NCBI GenBank assembly: GCA_034509735.1
Contig: JACGWO010000012.1
Coordinates: forward strand, 27,123,188 to 27,187,187
Reading direction: 5' to 3'
DNA length: 64,000 nt
Source: Sesamum alatum
Taxonomy: Eukaryota; Streptophyta; Magnoliopsida; Lamiales; Pedaliaceae
Shown: positions 36,127-50,100 of the stretch, in pieces
Layout: every line of letters starts with the position of its first letter
Position numbering within the stretch: the stretch's first letter is position 1
Notes under the pieces: generated by a model
Seen by the model: the letters and a program-made list of their open reading frames with translations, nothing else
What the model was told of the DNA's origin: nothing
Database searches by the model: none
Program-made: the position numbers and the translations under genes

Positions 36127-36731
36127 AGTATGATATGTCCCAATTTATTGGCAATCTGTATGACGTGTCCGATTAGCTGTTAATGACACGCCAAACTGTA
36201 ATAAACTTGTTTATTGGGTTTGCCAGTTTAAAAAAGATAGAAATAGTTTTGTTGGGCCTTAACCCTAGCTCATGGGCCGGCCGATTATAACCGACTGGGG
36301 TGATTGATGGGGCCGACTCATATGATTTGGGCTTGTGTAGAAAAATGTTGAGGGGGTATCAACATTAATAAATCGTCATGCTTAATTTTTTTTCTTTATT
36401 ATTTTTGAAAAATTATTTGTTAATGAATGTAATAATTTAATTACACACCTTTTTTGTGATATTAATAATAAGAATCTAAAAAATGAAAATAAAATCCAAG
36501 AACGTGAAATATATTTATTTTGTATTTCAAAATATTGAACCTTTCTGAAAAATATTTGAAAAAGGGAAGGACATATAAGAGACCGGGGACATTTTGGTAC
36601 TTACAGATTGAAGTCGATCCTGACCAATGACAGGGCAGCAATAGATACAACGATCCTCGGCCACAACTTTAGATACGGCGCTGTCACACGAGTCTCAATT
36701 TCAGCCCCAAACACACCCCCCCCGCCCTCTT

Positions 36732-36737
36732 CACGTG
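36732..36737. promoter_or_regulatory. G-box in the LNK2 promoter or leader
   Basis: CACGTG, followed by G, about 370 bases before the ATG at 37107, in the C/T-rich stretch (36710-36850) that probably contains the transcription start and 5' leader. G-boxes are targets of bHLH, bZIP and PRR-associated light and clock regulation, which suits LNK genes. Confidence 0.45.
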
Positions 36738-37106
36738 GTAGTGGAGCCCACGTTCCGCCCGCCCACTTGCTCAATCCCCTCTCCATCTCTCTACACCACT
36801 TTCTCTCTCTACCACTTCTCTCTCGAAATCTCTCTTCTGGTGGTTGTTTTTCACTGCCTTCTCTCTGTTTCGAACAAGAGGGAGAGTTCTTCTATCTCTT
36901 ACATTCTGGAACGGAACAGTAAAATTGTTGGGGTTTTACTTGGTGTTTATTGATTAATGCCCTCGTTTTTCTGGTTTCACGGCGTGTTTTGGGAGAAAAC
37001 TTGAGTGGAAAAGAGTTGGCGATGTTTGGGCTACATTTGAAGCAGTACCTGTTGAAGTTGCGTTTTCGTGTATTTGGACCTTCGATTTTCTCCTGGATTT
37101 CTAGCT

Positions 37107-40100
37107 ATGTTTGATTGGAACGACGAAGAGGTTTGTGTTTTTCTTTTTCTTCATCAATTCTGGATTTTTTCTTCTTACTTTTTGTTGCTGTGCTACTAGA
37201 AGGTGGAAGAATTTGACTGACAAAGTTACTCTTGGCTATATTTTTCTTCTTTTTTTTGTTTCCGTGGATGCAAAAAAAATTAAGAATATTTCTGTGGCTT
37301 ATTTGATTCCGTCTCATAATCTTGAGTTGTCTTCTTCACTTGAGACTGAGCAGAGCTGATTAAAACAAACTTATTGGATGGTTTTGGTTGGAAAGTTTGA
37401 TGAAGGAGAAGCTCATTGTTTTCCTTGCTGTTGCTGTTGTTTAATTTGTTTCCAAGAGAAAGGATCGGTAGAATTAGTGCACGTGTTTCCAGGATCATGC
37501 GTTTATATGTTCTAGAAATCAGGGAGCTTCCGTGGCATTTTAATTTTTTTCCTGGAAAATGTCTGCAATGAGTAAGAAAAAATAGTATGATTTATCGTAT
37601 GCTAAAACATAGAAATTGAAGGAGGACATAGGCACATAACTTGTTAAGATGGAAATAGGACCGAGTATTTTGTAAAACATAATTAGAAATATAGATACTG
37701 CTTTTCAGAACAAAGAGAGTTATACATGTTTATATGAACGCAAACGGATTGGACTGACGAGAGTCTGTACTATAGTCAACCGCTCCACTAATTCTGTTAG
37801 TTCTCTTGATAACTGAATTGAGCGTGTTTTTCTTATGTTATGATCCCCTTTTGCTTTCATTACATTTTAATTGGTTAGAGTGTGTTAATAATTTCCGAAC
37901 TTCTGTTATCATGTTATATAGTTTAGGATGATGTCAGAAATCCGAGCAAATGGAATCATTGTTCCCCCCCGGTTCCCACAACATGAGCTTGACATTATTG
38001 GAGCTGCTGGACTGGAGCACTCCTGGCTAAACCTTTCGACTATCAAGCCTAAGTAGTGCTTTAGGAGAAATATAAGACTGGAACTATAGATAATGATGAA
38101 CTTACCTTCAAAAGGAGGTGAATGGGGATATTTATATGCTAAAACTTAGGGGTTGTCTAGGAAATTACAATTATGCCCCCGTTGCTAGAAAAACGTGTAT
38201 TCAGTTTCCAGAACATACTTAGATATTACAGTTTCTTGAATGTTTTAGTGAAGTAGGATCACAGTCTTTACATTAGGATTCAGGGACTGTTTGAGCTTTT
38301 CTAGACTAGTTAGTGAGCAATTACGAAGTTTGGAGACCATTTTACTCAGAGTAGTTCACACAGCCTTTGCCTTTGACAAAAGAGAGAGTGGAGTTTTTGA
38401 CAGCCTTTGTTGACTTTCACTAATGAAGAGTGTTGTTGGTGGAAAGAAAAGGAGGCATCTTTAAGTGCTCGATTAGTTGAATAATCTGCCTAGTCCTTAT
38501 ATAAACAGGGAGAGTTCTGGAGGCCAAATAAAATCCAGGAGCGAGAGAAAAAGGACAAGCAAAACACTGTAGAGATAACAATTTGTCAAATATAAATTGT
38601 GAGGATGGTTGGAAAATGTTTATGGGTGTACTGTCTTGGGCAATACAATAGTGATTGTAGTAACTTCGAGAGTAAATATATAAGGGAATCCCTTCTTTTT
38701 CTTGTGTTGAGTATTAAATTCAAGTGTGTATCTTGTAGGACAACAAAATTCCTTTTACAGTGGAAGATTAGCTCTTTTGGATGTGGACGGATTTGCCAAA
38801 CCATGTAAAACTCTTTTGGACATGGGCGGTTTGGTATTCAATACGTACAGAAGGTACCGATTCGGTTCTGTCGGTTACACGAAACTGTGAACGCTCCTAC
38901 TCTCATGTGCACTGCACGTGAATAATTCCGTCAATTCTAATGGTCAGTTGATGGAAGATCCTAAAACTTAAAAAAAAAAATGTTGAGGACCAAAATTGTC
39001 GTCTTCTTGTAGTTTGAGAACCAAATGCGAATAAGTGGTAATGTTTGAGAACCAAATCTATAGTTCCCCTGAGTATTTGTTAAGATATACTTATAACTTA
39101 TGTACATATATAATTATTTTTAGTTTTTCAATATTATTGATTGTGCTTTTGATTCTTCATTCTTAGCACATACATTTATGCATATATATTCTACTTGTGG
39201 ACATATAAATTTGTTTTACATTTATTTCTAATTGTCAATTTTTCTTTTAGTAGTTAAAATTGTTAATTAATAATCTTTATATTTTTTAGACGTAGTTATT
39301 ATATTATTGTGATTGCTTACAGGAAAAAGGTTGAGAATTTCAAAATTTTCATCAACATTCTGAAGAGAACAAATCTTCTTATATGCATGTAAACATGTTA
39401 TTAATTCTGGTGTTTTGGAAGATAATATTTAGATTTCAATATCATCTCCCTAGCTTATCAGGTGATTATTATTACAAGTAGTTAGTGGTTTTTGTACGAA
39501 GTGATAAAAGAAGAGATGAATCTATATTATTGATTAATGATGATTCCACCTCTATTTATAGTGATGGAATTTAAGGATAACTACACCTATAGAAGAGACC
39601 TACTTGAAGTAAAACTACACCTATAGAAGAGACCTACTTGAAGTAAAATAGGAAAAGATAAGAACAAATTTAAATATTCTAACACTCCCCTCAAGCTGGA
39701 GCAAATATATCAATCATGCCCAGCTTGTTACACATAATATTAAAATTGTTTTGTTCCTAAAGCCTTGGTAAAAACATCTGCTCTTTGCTCTGAAGAAGGA
39801 GTAAAGGGAGTGCACATTTTCTGACTCAATGACAGCCTCACGAATGAAGTGACAATCAACCTCAATATGCTTTGTCCTCTCATGGAAAAATAGGATTACT
39901 GGCAATATGAATAGCTGCTTGATTGTCACAGTGCATAGGTACAGGATCATTGTTCGTAAAACCTAACTCTTTCAAAAGATTCTTTAACCACAAAACTTTC
40001 ACTAGTGGTGTGAGCCATAGCCGATATTCAGCTTCTGCGCTTGACCTAGCAACTGTAGTTTGTTTTTTGCTACGCCAAGTCACAAGGTTCCCACCAAACA

Positions 40101-43100
40101 TAGGTGCAATATCCAGAAGTAGATTTTCTATCATCCTTCGACCCTGCATAGTCTGCATCAGAATAGGCTTCTATCTTTGTGTGTCCATGCTGTTGGAAGA
40201 ATAATCCTTTTCCCGGGGATGCCTTTATATATTTCAAGATCCTTAGAACAGCTTCCCAATGAACTGATCGTGGCTTATCCATAAACTGACTAACTAGGCC
40301 AACTGCAAAGGAGATATCAGGTCTAGTTACGGTTAAGTAGATTAGCTTGCCAACAAGTCTTCTATACTTTGCCTTGTCCTCCAAATAGTTACTATCATCA
40401 TTCCAAAAATCAGGATTAAATTCCATAGGAGTGTCCACCGGTTTAGTGCCGAGTAAACCTGCTTTCTGAAGGAGATCACAGGCATATTTTCTCTGAGATA
40501 GAGAGATCCCATGCTTGCTATGAGCAATTTCAATCCCAAAAATACTTCGGCCTCCCCAAATCTTTAGTGACGAAGTGCTTCCTTAGGTATGTCTTGGCTT
40601 CTTCTATCCCGGAAACATCACTACCGGTGATTAAGATATCATCAACATAGACTGCTAGAATAACCGTACCTGATTCCTTAATTCGAACAAAGACTGAATG
40701 ATCTGCTTGGCACCGTGAAAATCCAAACTCACCAATAATAGTACTGAATTTATCAAACCATGCCCTTGGACTTTGTTTAAGACCGTAGATCGCTTTCTTC
40801 AATCTGCACACCATTCGTTGCTTCTCCCCCTGAGCAACATAACCTGGAGGTTGCTCCATATAGACAATTTCCTTCAAGTCACCATATAAGAAAGCATTTT
40901 TGATGTCCATCTGATGCATTGGCCCAACTGAGATTAACTGCCAAGGAAAACAAAACTCTAATAGAGTTAAGACGAGCAACAGGGGAGAATGTTTCAAAAT
41001 AATCTACCCCATATGTCTGAGTAAAGCCCTTGGCAAACCAGGCGAGCTTTTATATCGGTCTAGGGGACCCGTCAGCATGAAACTTGAGGGGCGAACACCC
41101 ATCGACAAGCGACGACGTCGACGTTAGGAGGTGGATGGACAAGCTCCCAGGTTCCCCGGGAAAGGAGAGCCGACATCTCCTCATCATCGCCGCCTTCCAC
41201 TCCGAATGCGAAAGTGCCTCATAATAAGAATTAGGGATAGAAAACAGATGATAGAGAGACAGAGAAAGCACGATAAACAGGACTAAGACATTTATAGGAA
41301 AGGGAATGAGCCAATGGATGAGCAGTGCAAAGACCTTTTACCTTTGCGAAGGGCAATGGGAAGATCCTCCGCAGACATAGGGGTCGGGGTGCCAGGAGCT
41401 GCAGCAAGAGGAAGACTTGGCGGATCAACAGGCATGGTAGTCGTAGAATGAGTACGCCTGCAATACACCTGTAAAGGTCGTGTAGGTGGTTCGGTATGGG
41501 GAGGATGTGAGAGTGCCGGGACCGGTAAGGGAAGAGATGGAAGAGGAACATAAGGGGAAGGGGTCTTAGAGTAATAAGCAGTGGACTCAAAGAAAGTAAC
41601 ATCGGCAGAGGTAAATGACGGTGAGATATAGGATCATAACACCGATACCCTTTTTGTGCTCGTGAATACCCCAAAATATACATTTAACAGAACGAGGGTG
41701 ACAGTTTATCGAGGTTAGGAGAATGGAGATGAACAAAGCACACACACCCAAAGACTCGAGGAGTTAACCCAAAGAGAGGCTTACCAGGGAAAAGACAAGA
41801 ATACGGAATATCCCCACTGAGAACACTAGAAGGCATACGGTTAATGAGATAACAAGCTGTGAGAATAGCATCCCCCCAATAGGATTTTGGAACATGCGTA
41901 TGAGCCAAAATAGTGCGAGCAACATCGGAGAAAGGTGGCGATGTTTGCGTTCGGCGACACACATTTTGTTGAGAGGTATACGAGCAAGAAGATTGATGTA
42001 AAATGCCATGAGAATCACAGAAGTTAGAAACTGCTTTTTGGACATATTCAAGAGCATTATCAGTACGGAAAATACGAATATTAACAGAGAACTGAGTTTT
42101 TATTTCATTATAAAAGGAAGTGATTATACTAGGTACTTGAGACCTATCCTTGAGTAAATAGACCCAAGTCATTCTTGAGTAATCATCAACAAAGGTAGAA
42201 AAGTACCTAAACCCACCAATAGACTCAATACGACACGGACCCCAAATATCAGAATGAACTAAACTAAAGGAGAGGAACTACGGTTGTCAAGACGAGGTGG
42301 AAAGCTAGCACGATGGTGCTTTCCCAACTGACAAGACTCACAATCCAAGCGTTGTAGACTGAATAGGTAAAACCTTCTTTAGATTAGGTAAGGATGGATG
42401 ACCAAGACGACAATGCACTGAAGAGGGAGACAGAGGCAGAAAGAGCACGAGCATCTACAGGTGTAGTATGATCTAGAAAGTAGAGACCACCACGCTCAAA
42501 TGACCGCCACCAATCGTCCTCTGTGTTTGCAGATCCTGGAACACACAGTAAGAAGGAAAAAAAGTTACCGAGCAGTTGTGGACTTTTGTAAGTTGACTAA
42601 TAGAGAGGAGACTAACAGGAAACTTTGGTGCATACAAGACATTATTAAGGGTAAGTTGGTGTGTGGGATGAACAGTACCAGAGCCATATATGGGAGAGTA
42701 GGATCCATCAGCGAGGCGAACGAAGGGAGAGGTATGAGAAGGAGAGAGGAGTAAAAAAGAGAGCGATTACCAGTGAGGTGTGTAGTAGCACCTGAATCTA
42801 GCATCCAAGACTCACCAGGAGTTGCAGCAAAGGCACCCGGAGTGGAAGCTGTTGGCAGGGGCAGTGGAATTAGCCACAGGGCGATGGAGGAGCTGTTCAT
42901 ATTCTTCACGGCTAAGGGTAACCAATCAGATTCATTAGCAGAAGGTTCCGATGTTGTAGGTTACCATCACCTTTAACTGTATTGGCCCACTCCGGTTTGC
43001 CATATTGAGCCAACATTTTCCACAACATGATTAGTTCGACCACAATGGGTGCAGTAACGGGAGTTAGTAGAAGCATTGGAGCCTCGACCACGACCACCAC

Positions 43101-44132
43101 GGCCTCGGGAGGAGTTTCGACCGCGACCACGAACTGCATGGCTGAGGACCTCGGTGGTTGGACCAGATGAAGAGTCAGAGGATATAGTAGCCACGCGGAG
43201 GACACGAGACAGAGCATTGGATAACGTAGGCACAGAGTCACTTGGCTAGGAGTGATCACCGAACGATTTCAAATTGCATTTGTCGAGGCCGGACAGGAAC
43301 TTCGCCACCAAAAATCTTCCCACTGAGTCTTGCGAGTCTGAGCATCAACAACTCAAGGGTGACTTATAGCAAAATTTCATCAGATGTGCCCTTCAAGGAG
43401 GCAAAATAGTCGCTACTGTCAAAACGGCCATCCTGTTTGAGGGAAAAAAGTCTCTCATACAGTTCAAATACCCGAGAAACGTTCTTTTCCTGAGAATACA
43501 TGTCATGTAAAGTATCCCACATTGTTTTAGCAGAAGTGAGAAACATAACATTGGAACCGACAGTTTCCTCCATACTATTCAGAAGCCAAGTCATAACCGA
43601 GTAATCAGCTTGTTGCCAAGTCGAAAAATTAGCATCAGTAGAGGTTGGTGGAGGAGCCAAAATATGATTAAGCTTATTTTGAGACCCAAGAAAACAACCG
43701 AAAGGCTTGGGACCAGAGGATATAATTCTGGCCATTCAACTTGACAGTGGTGCCAAGAGCACCTTTATGTTCAACGGTAGCCATGATCAAGGGGGATAGA
43801 CAGACAGATAGATAGGACAGCAGCAGCAGGGAGAGCAGTTAGCAACGAAAAGCTGATTCAGGTGAGCATTCTCAGATCGGGCGCGGCGCAAAGGTGCAAC
43901 GCCGGAGGCGGGCGTCCGCGAGCAGAAGTGCGCGGAAGGGCGGGGCGGCGCAAGAAGAAGGCGCGGCGCCAGCGAACAGAGGCGCCGGAGGCGCGAGAGA
44001 AAGCGGCGACGGCGCGACCGACGGGTGTGAACGCAAGGTGAGGGGCCGACGGCCGCGGCGGCCGAGTGACCTGCGGCGGCGGAAGGGGGTGGCGGTGGGT
44101 TGCAAAAAACTAGGGTTAGGTTTTTCTCTCTT

Positions 44133-44163
<31 letters not shown>

Positions 44164-47100
44164 CAGAAATATATATAAATATATATATATATACAACTTC
44201 TTTCTCACTTTTTCTGAACCTGCTCTTATACCATGTACGAAGTGATAAAAGAAGAGATGAATCTATATTATTGATTAATGATGATTCCACCTCTATTTTA
44301 TAGTGATGGAATTTAAGGATAACTACACCTATAGAAGAGACTACTTGAAGTAAACTACACTATTAGAAGAGACCTACTTGAAGTAAAATAGGAAAAGATA
44401 AGAACAAATTTAAATATTCTAACAGTTTTTGAATCTAAAATTCACGAATGATTACATTTTTATTTATTAGTACTTTTATAGTTGTTGTTAATAAATCTTG
44501 ATTAATTCAAATTATTCAAAAAATGCAAATATACTAGAGCTAATGTATGTAATATCATACTTTGCTAATTTAAATTTTTTCATAAAATTAATGCAATGCG
44601 ATTACATTGAATTGTATCATGAACAATTCAATAGTCATAAAAATATGAAATAAATTAATTTAAAATGATGAGATAGAGTTTGGTTTGTAACAAAGAGAAG
44701 TATAAGAATTTTATAATAAAAATGAGATACTCATTAAGTACAAAAAGTCGATGCCCGTTTATTTTTTATTTAAAATTTCATATTTCATTTTACTGTTTAA
44801 AAAATTTGAAATTCTATTTGTTTTAATATCTTCTTAACAAAATTTCATTCATTCTTATTTCTATTGTTTCCAACATCTAATAACTAGACTTGATATAATT
44901 AAGTAGGTCCACCTATTTTTAATACACTCAATTGAAAATGTTAAATTCATATATAATTTTACAGGAAACATATCTTGTTTCATGCGCATGAGGATAAATA
45001 ACGAAATATGTTTTTTTTTTATGTGTATTTTTTCAATATATTAATCCGTACTGCCCCTTCTATAAAAAAAAAATAGATAAGTTAAAATTTTTTGCTAGTT
45101 CTTCTATCAAAATATACTATTATTGTGAACCTTTATTGCATAATTGACTAAGTAAATACATGGAATGAAGAATTTACTTACAGTTTACCCTTCAACAAGA
45201 AATGAATAAATATAAGTAACCATGCTAAAAAGTTTATAAGTTTAACTTTATATTTTTTTTGTTAAAGTGACGTATTTTTTAATTTATTGATAAATGCAGA
45301 CACCCCCCCAACATATAGGGGTCATTTGCACTTGCCCCAATCTTTCTTTTTACACTTTTCCCTCGCACTTTCCGGAGATTAATAAATGAATATTCCGTTT
45401 GCGTGTATTCACACGCTGAGGGTGATTATGGGTTTTGGGTAAAATCATAAGGGTTAAATGGTAAACACCCCCGAACATATGGGGTCAGTTGCACTTTTGC
45501 CCCCCAGTTTTTTTTTTTAAAAAAATAAAATAGATTAAAAAAAAAAGGGGAAAAAAATGGAGGAAAATTCCAGAAAAAGGAGGCCAAATTCCGAAAAAGG
45601 AGGAAAAGTTCCAAAAATTCAACGCTCATCTACAAATAAACAATTTTACATTACAAGACAAATGTAATGTACTCTTTTTAGCGCCGACAAAAATACACAC
45701 ATTTGCACTGATGGTGGCGCCGAAAGAAATACACAAATTTTCTTTCTTTTTTGGGTTTGATTTTTTCCTCTTTTAAAAGGAGTGTATTTGGTACTGTTGT
45801 TGTAAAGCTGCACTGTTTCGTGATCTTTTCGTCTGAGTTGTTGGAGTTCAATTTCTTCATCTGGAGGTCGGTGAGTTTTTCTTATTTTATCATCTGTTTT
45901 TTTTTTAATCTTTCTTATGTTATGTTGATTTTGTGGTTATGTTGGAGTAATGTGAAGTTGTTTATCTGCAGATCAAACATTGAATTTTTCTGATTTTTTT
46001 TATACTTTTTTAATTAATTTTTTATTTTATTTCAAAAGGTTGGGGGTCAAAAGTGCACATGACTTCATACGTTGGGTGAGTACTTGCATTTTACTTTACA
46101 TTACCCAACCTGAAATCGCCCTCAGCCGCATGTACACACGCGGACTGAATATTCGATATTATCCCGGAAAGTGCAAAAATGCAACAAAATCAAAAAGGTT
46201 GGGTGGGGAAGTGTAAAAAAAGAAAAGGTTGGGGGGCAAAGTACAAATGACCCCATACGTCGGAGGGGTGTCTGCATTTTACCCTTTTTAGAGTATGTAC
46301 GACTATACTAACAAATATTTTAAGCAATTATATTCTCTATCAGTTTTATGTATGATTGATATAAAATAATAAAAGAGAGAAATTTTTGAAAAGTCAGGTA
46401 GATTTCCTTCACTCAATTTTTGACAAGTCTAATTTAAAATAGTTACATTTATTTGCATGACTTAGTAACTTTTTAGTTTGAATTGAATTCAAATAAAATG
46501 AAACTGATCGGTCTCCATAAATTTTTCCTTACAAGAGTGTAGGCATAAAATATATGCGCTTATTTGTACTTTAGTAACAACATATATATAAATATATCTA
46601 TATCCATATGCATATTATATTTGTGCAGCATGGATAATCTATAAACATAAATATAGATTTACATATATACATTCTGGAAAAAAAATGATATCCATGCATC
46701 AACAAATGTATCTTAAAAATAAGTTAAAAATTTAATATTTCATAAATGAATCTATACAGCTCACTGAATTCATTATTTTATTTCAAAAACAAAGTCAATT
46801 ATGAAAACTAATGTATTTATTTGAATCACAATAAATAATAATATTTATTACATTTTTATCCTTAAATGATAATATTACAAGGGCAACTGTCTAACCAAAA
46901 GTTCAAAGAATGGTGCTTTTATAATAGGACGATAGATATGTGCACGTCTGTGTGCTAAACAAGCTGATTAGGAGATATCTCTATCACTACGCATATGGAA
47001 TTTATTAATTATTTATCTGGTGCTCCGAGGCCATTGATGGAAGTAAACAAAAGATTAAGTTATCACAAAAATTCCACCACTTCCCCTTTGAGAAGCTCAG

Positions 47101-50100
47101 TATTCGGGGATAGTAGTTTTCATATCTGTCATACTCCTTACCACCATCTACATCATCTAAAACTTGGAAAAGGGGCTGGTTGACTTGAGAGAGAAGTCTT
47201 GTCAAGTTTTGCCGCCAAAGTTTTATACCCCAGGCAGAGCCATTCCAGAATGCTAGTGAAATTCTTGTCTTCAAAAACAAGTGTCCAGTCCCTTTTTTCT
47301 TGTCTGTTTCTATGTTCCTTTCCTCTATTCTTAGGCCTCAACTCGATCCACATGCTGTGCCGATTTAATTGTACAGTATTGATTCCCTGGTTTTCTTTGA
47401 CTATGAATGGTGGCATGACTTTGCACTGGCCCTTCTTTCCATAATTTTGTTTATTTGCTGCAACTTGTGTGACTACAAATTTGAGCGATTCAATGCAGGA
47501 GTATGTCTTTAAATAGTAGATTTCATCTAACCGGTTGTTGCATTATTCTATTTGGTCATTGCTCATAACAGCCTGCATGTAGATACATTTTACTTGGTTA
47601 TGGTTTCAATGAATTTAGATGGTCCTCTCCATTCTTATTACTGGACCCCTGAAAAGCTGAAACAGTCGTCTTGTTAAGGTTTCAGCCAAGATTTTCACTT
47701 ACTTGCAACCTAGATATCCGAGGTCTTACCATTGTCTTTCTTCTGCATATTCCAGTTAACAAACATCATATGGGGTGAGGCTGGAGAAAGTGATGATCAC
47801 ATTGTTCCGTATCCTGACCAAATTGAGGAGAAACCTCCAGTTTTATTTGGGGATCCATCTAAGAAGGAAACCAATCAGCCAATTTCAAATGTTAGTCCTG
47901 TTGAACAGAAAAAGCCTATTATCAAATCTGAACATGAGGTTGAAGTAGATGGCAGTTCCAAGTATGACATTAGTGAGCCTGCAACGGGATTTGGTATTGA
48001 TTCATGGCCTGAGGGGCCTTATCCATCCTCATCAAATGCTGCAAAAGCTGATCAAGGTTCTTTGGGCACTGCTGCGTCAAGCAATATAACAGAAGGTTCA
48101 AAAAATGGCTCCTGCAGAGGTGATGCATCAATTTCATTTCTCTAACCATTTTTAATTTTGCTAATGAATGCATGCCATATATTAATATTTTTTATTTGAT
48201 CTTTGAGTAGATGAGACAGCTCAATTTGATAAAGATTCTGAGATATTTGAAAATCCACCAGAAGATGGAGAACAAGGTGATTTCGTTGATTATGGCTGGG
48301 CAAATATTGGAAGTTTTGACGATCTGGATAGGATATTTAGGTAATTTTAAAATCTTTACCTCTTTACATGTCTTAAATTAAGATCCAATTTTCTTAAGCA
48401 TCATTGTATGGTTTTCTCCAAGTTATGTTATTTTAGCATTCTATGGTGGCACTTTGGTCTACTATTTCATGTAGCAATTGTCATCTTATTTTGTCTGCAC
48501 TCAAGTCAATGGCTGAAGAAAATTAAGTAGAGAGCTCCAATCTTTATTGTCAATACCCATCAGATACATCCCAATAAAGAAAGCAGGAAAACATAGGGAG
48601 CTTCTGTGACTTTGCTAATGAAATAATATCCTATCATTTCTGAAGGATTGCCTTCCACAAAATGTAAAAGAATCCTGCCTCTTATGGCATGACATTAGCT
48701 TCATGGAATTTTGTCAACCATTTAGCTGCTTCTGTTAAATGCATCATTTGCAAGGGCTACTGTCCGTACTGTAAACAAAATCACAAGCATACTTCTTGTT
48801 AGGGTATCTACTATTGCTCAAATTGATATATACACTTGCATGCTACTGAGCACCTCCAAGAAGCCTTAAATTTGAAAAAATAACTTGCGCAGGAGACAGA
48901 CCCTCATGTATCTTAGTCAATAAATCCATGAAATGATAGTGGATGCATTACCTGATTCAACCTTGTGATGAGCAAAATTGGGTTCATAATGTTTACGCAG
49001 ACTATTGAAGCTAGAATCAGCAAACAAGTGTTATCACTCGAGTCAATAACATGCTGCCATCATAGGTGAAAGGAAAATATCCAACTTTATTATTTTCAGC
49101 CGAAATTGAAATTTCGGGCACTGATTTCAGTTGAGCAAATACCAGACTCAAGAAGGAGCAACGAATATTAGGTTGTTTTTTGGGACTGCAAGGTGTAAAT
49201 TGGATCCTGTGAATAGCATTTCTGGAGATAGATCTCTGTCGGTCTGTCCATACCGTTTAGCCCAGTAAGCAGTTGAATAGTTCATCAATCAATTCATAAA
49301 AGTAGGCTCTCTGAATTAGTTTAATACTTCAAGAATGCTTCACGTTCAAAAATATCTGAAATAGTAAAATAGTTGACTACAAGTCTGGCTACTTAATTTC
49401 ATATTAAGTTTTTGAAGTCCGGGTGCTTGTTAATTTACAAATAGAAAATTGAAAAACTAGTGTAACATCTCAAAATTCTGAATCAGTTTGAGTTCCTCTA
49501 ATGATCTACTCTTCTTAAATCTTGCTAAACGGAAGCCATATTAGCAAACAATGACCATGGCTTTCAACTGCAAGGAAAATCATATGTCGGATCCAATCTA
49601 CTTTGTTTGCTGATATGCCTCAAATGCATGTGCCAACAGTTGTGACTTCCTTTTAGTGGTGTGAAAATCTGAATTTGAAGATGAAGCTAATAGTTGCTTT
49701 CTTGTTCATGACTTCTGATAAGTTTTATTCTCCCATTTTTCAATGATAATGCACCTATAGAGGCATGAAAAAAAGTTCCACCTTCAGCATTATCTTAGTT
49801 TGCCTGGCAACCTATGCTAGGAAATGGGGTTTGTCACTTCTGTGAAACACTGATCATTAGTCTAGATTACACCAATGCCACCATACTTCTTAAAACAAAT
49901 TTTACAAATTTATTTTCCTTGTACCATTGTTTCTCCCGAGGACTTTACCAGTACCTGATACCTGATAGCTAGTAATTGTTCCTTTCCATATGCAGGATTT
50001 ATTAAATCATCTCGGAAATTAAGTGCCTAAGAAAGATCATGTGAGTATTTGTCGTTGAGTTCTATGTCTACCAACCTCAAAATTATCTAATTAGTAATTC

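Larger units (their letters stand above)
34980..36364 (-). mobile_element. Probable solo LTR next to the LNK2 promoter, with a nested MITE
   Basis: On the minus strand the block begins TGTTGATACCCCCTCAACA, a common start of plant Ty3-type LTRs, has a TATA box (TATAAATA at 35273-35266) and ends near 34980 in CACAACAATACC. No internal domain or partner LTR is present and no flanking duplication was found, so the outer limits are approximate. The U3 part is interrupted by a MITE (35480-36014). The two sequences beside the MITE, at 35403-35470 and 36021-36090, resemble each other (TTTGACTAGGTCTTGTC versus TTTGACTTAGTCTTGCC), indicating an internal duplication. Confidence 0.5.
39493..44424 (-). 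mobile_element. Ty1/copia LTR retrotransposon in LNK2 intron 1
   Basis: A full-length element in minus orientation, antisense to LNK2. LTRs at 39493-39684 and 44234-44424 differ at only a few positions and begin and end TGTTAG...TACA. The 5-bp target duplication GTTTT (39488-39492, 44425-44429) is exact. The primer site TGGTATAAGAGC (44233-44222) differs at one base from the initiator Met tRNA type. A purine tract (TTGAGGGGAG) abuts the other LTR. Domain order gag, protease, integrase, reverse transcriptase, RNase H identifies the copia superfamily. The polyprotein is split by several frame breaks, so this copy is probably not autonomous although the LTR similarity suggests recent insertion. 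Confidence 0.95.

Noticed and set aside
43787..44290. 167-residue minus-strand open frame rich in Arg, Pro and Ala
   Set aside because: It spans the GC-rich copia leader and a poly-Lys artefact of the A run; no protein-like pattern.
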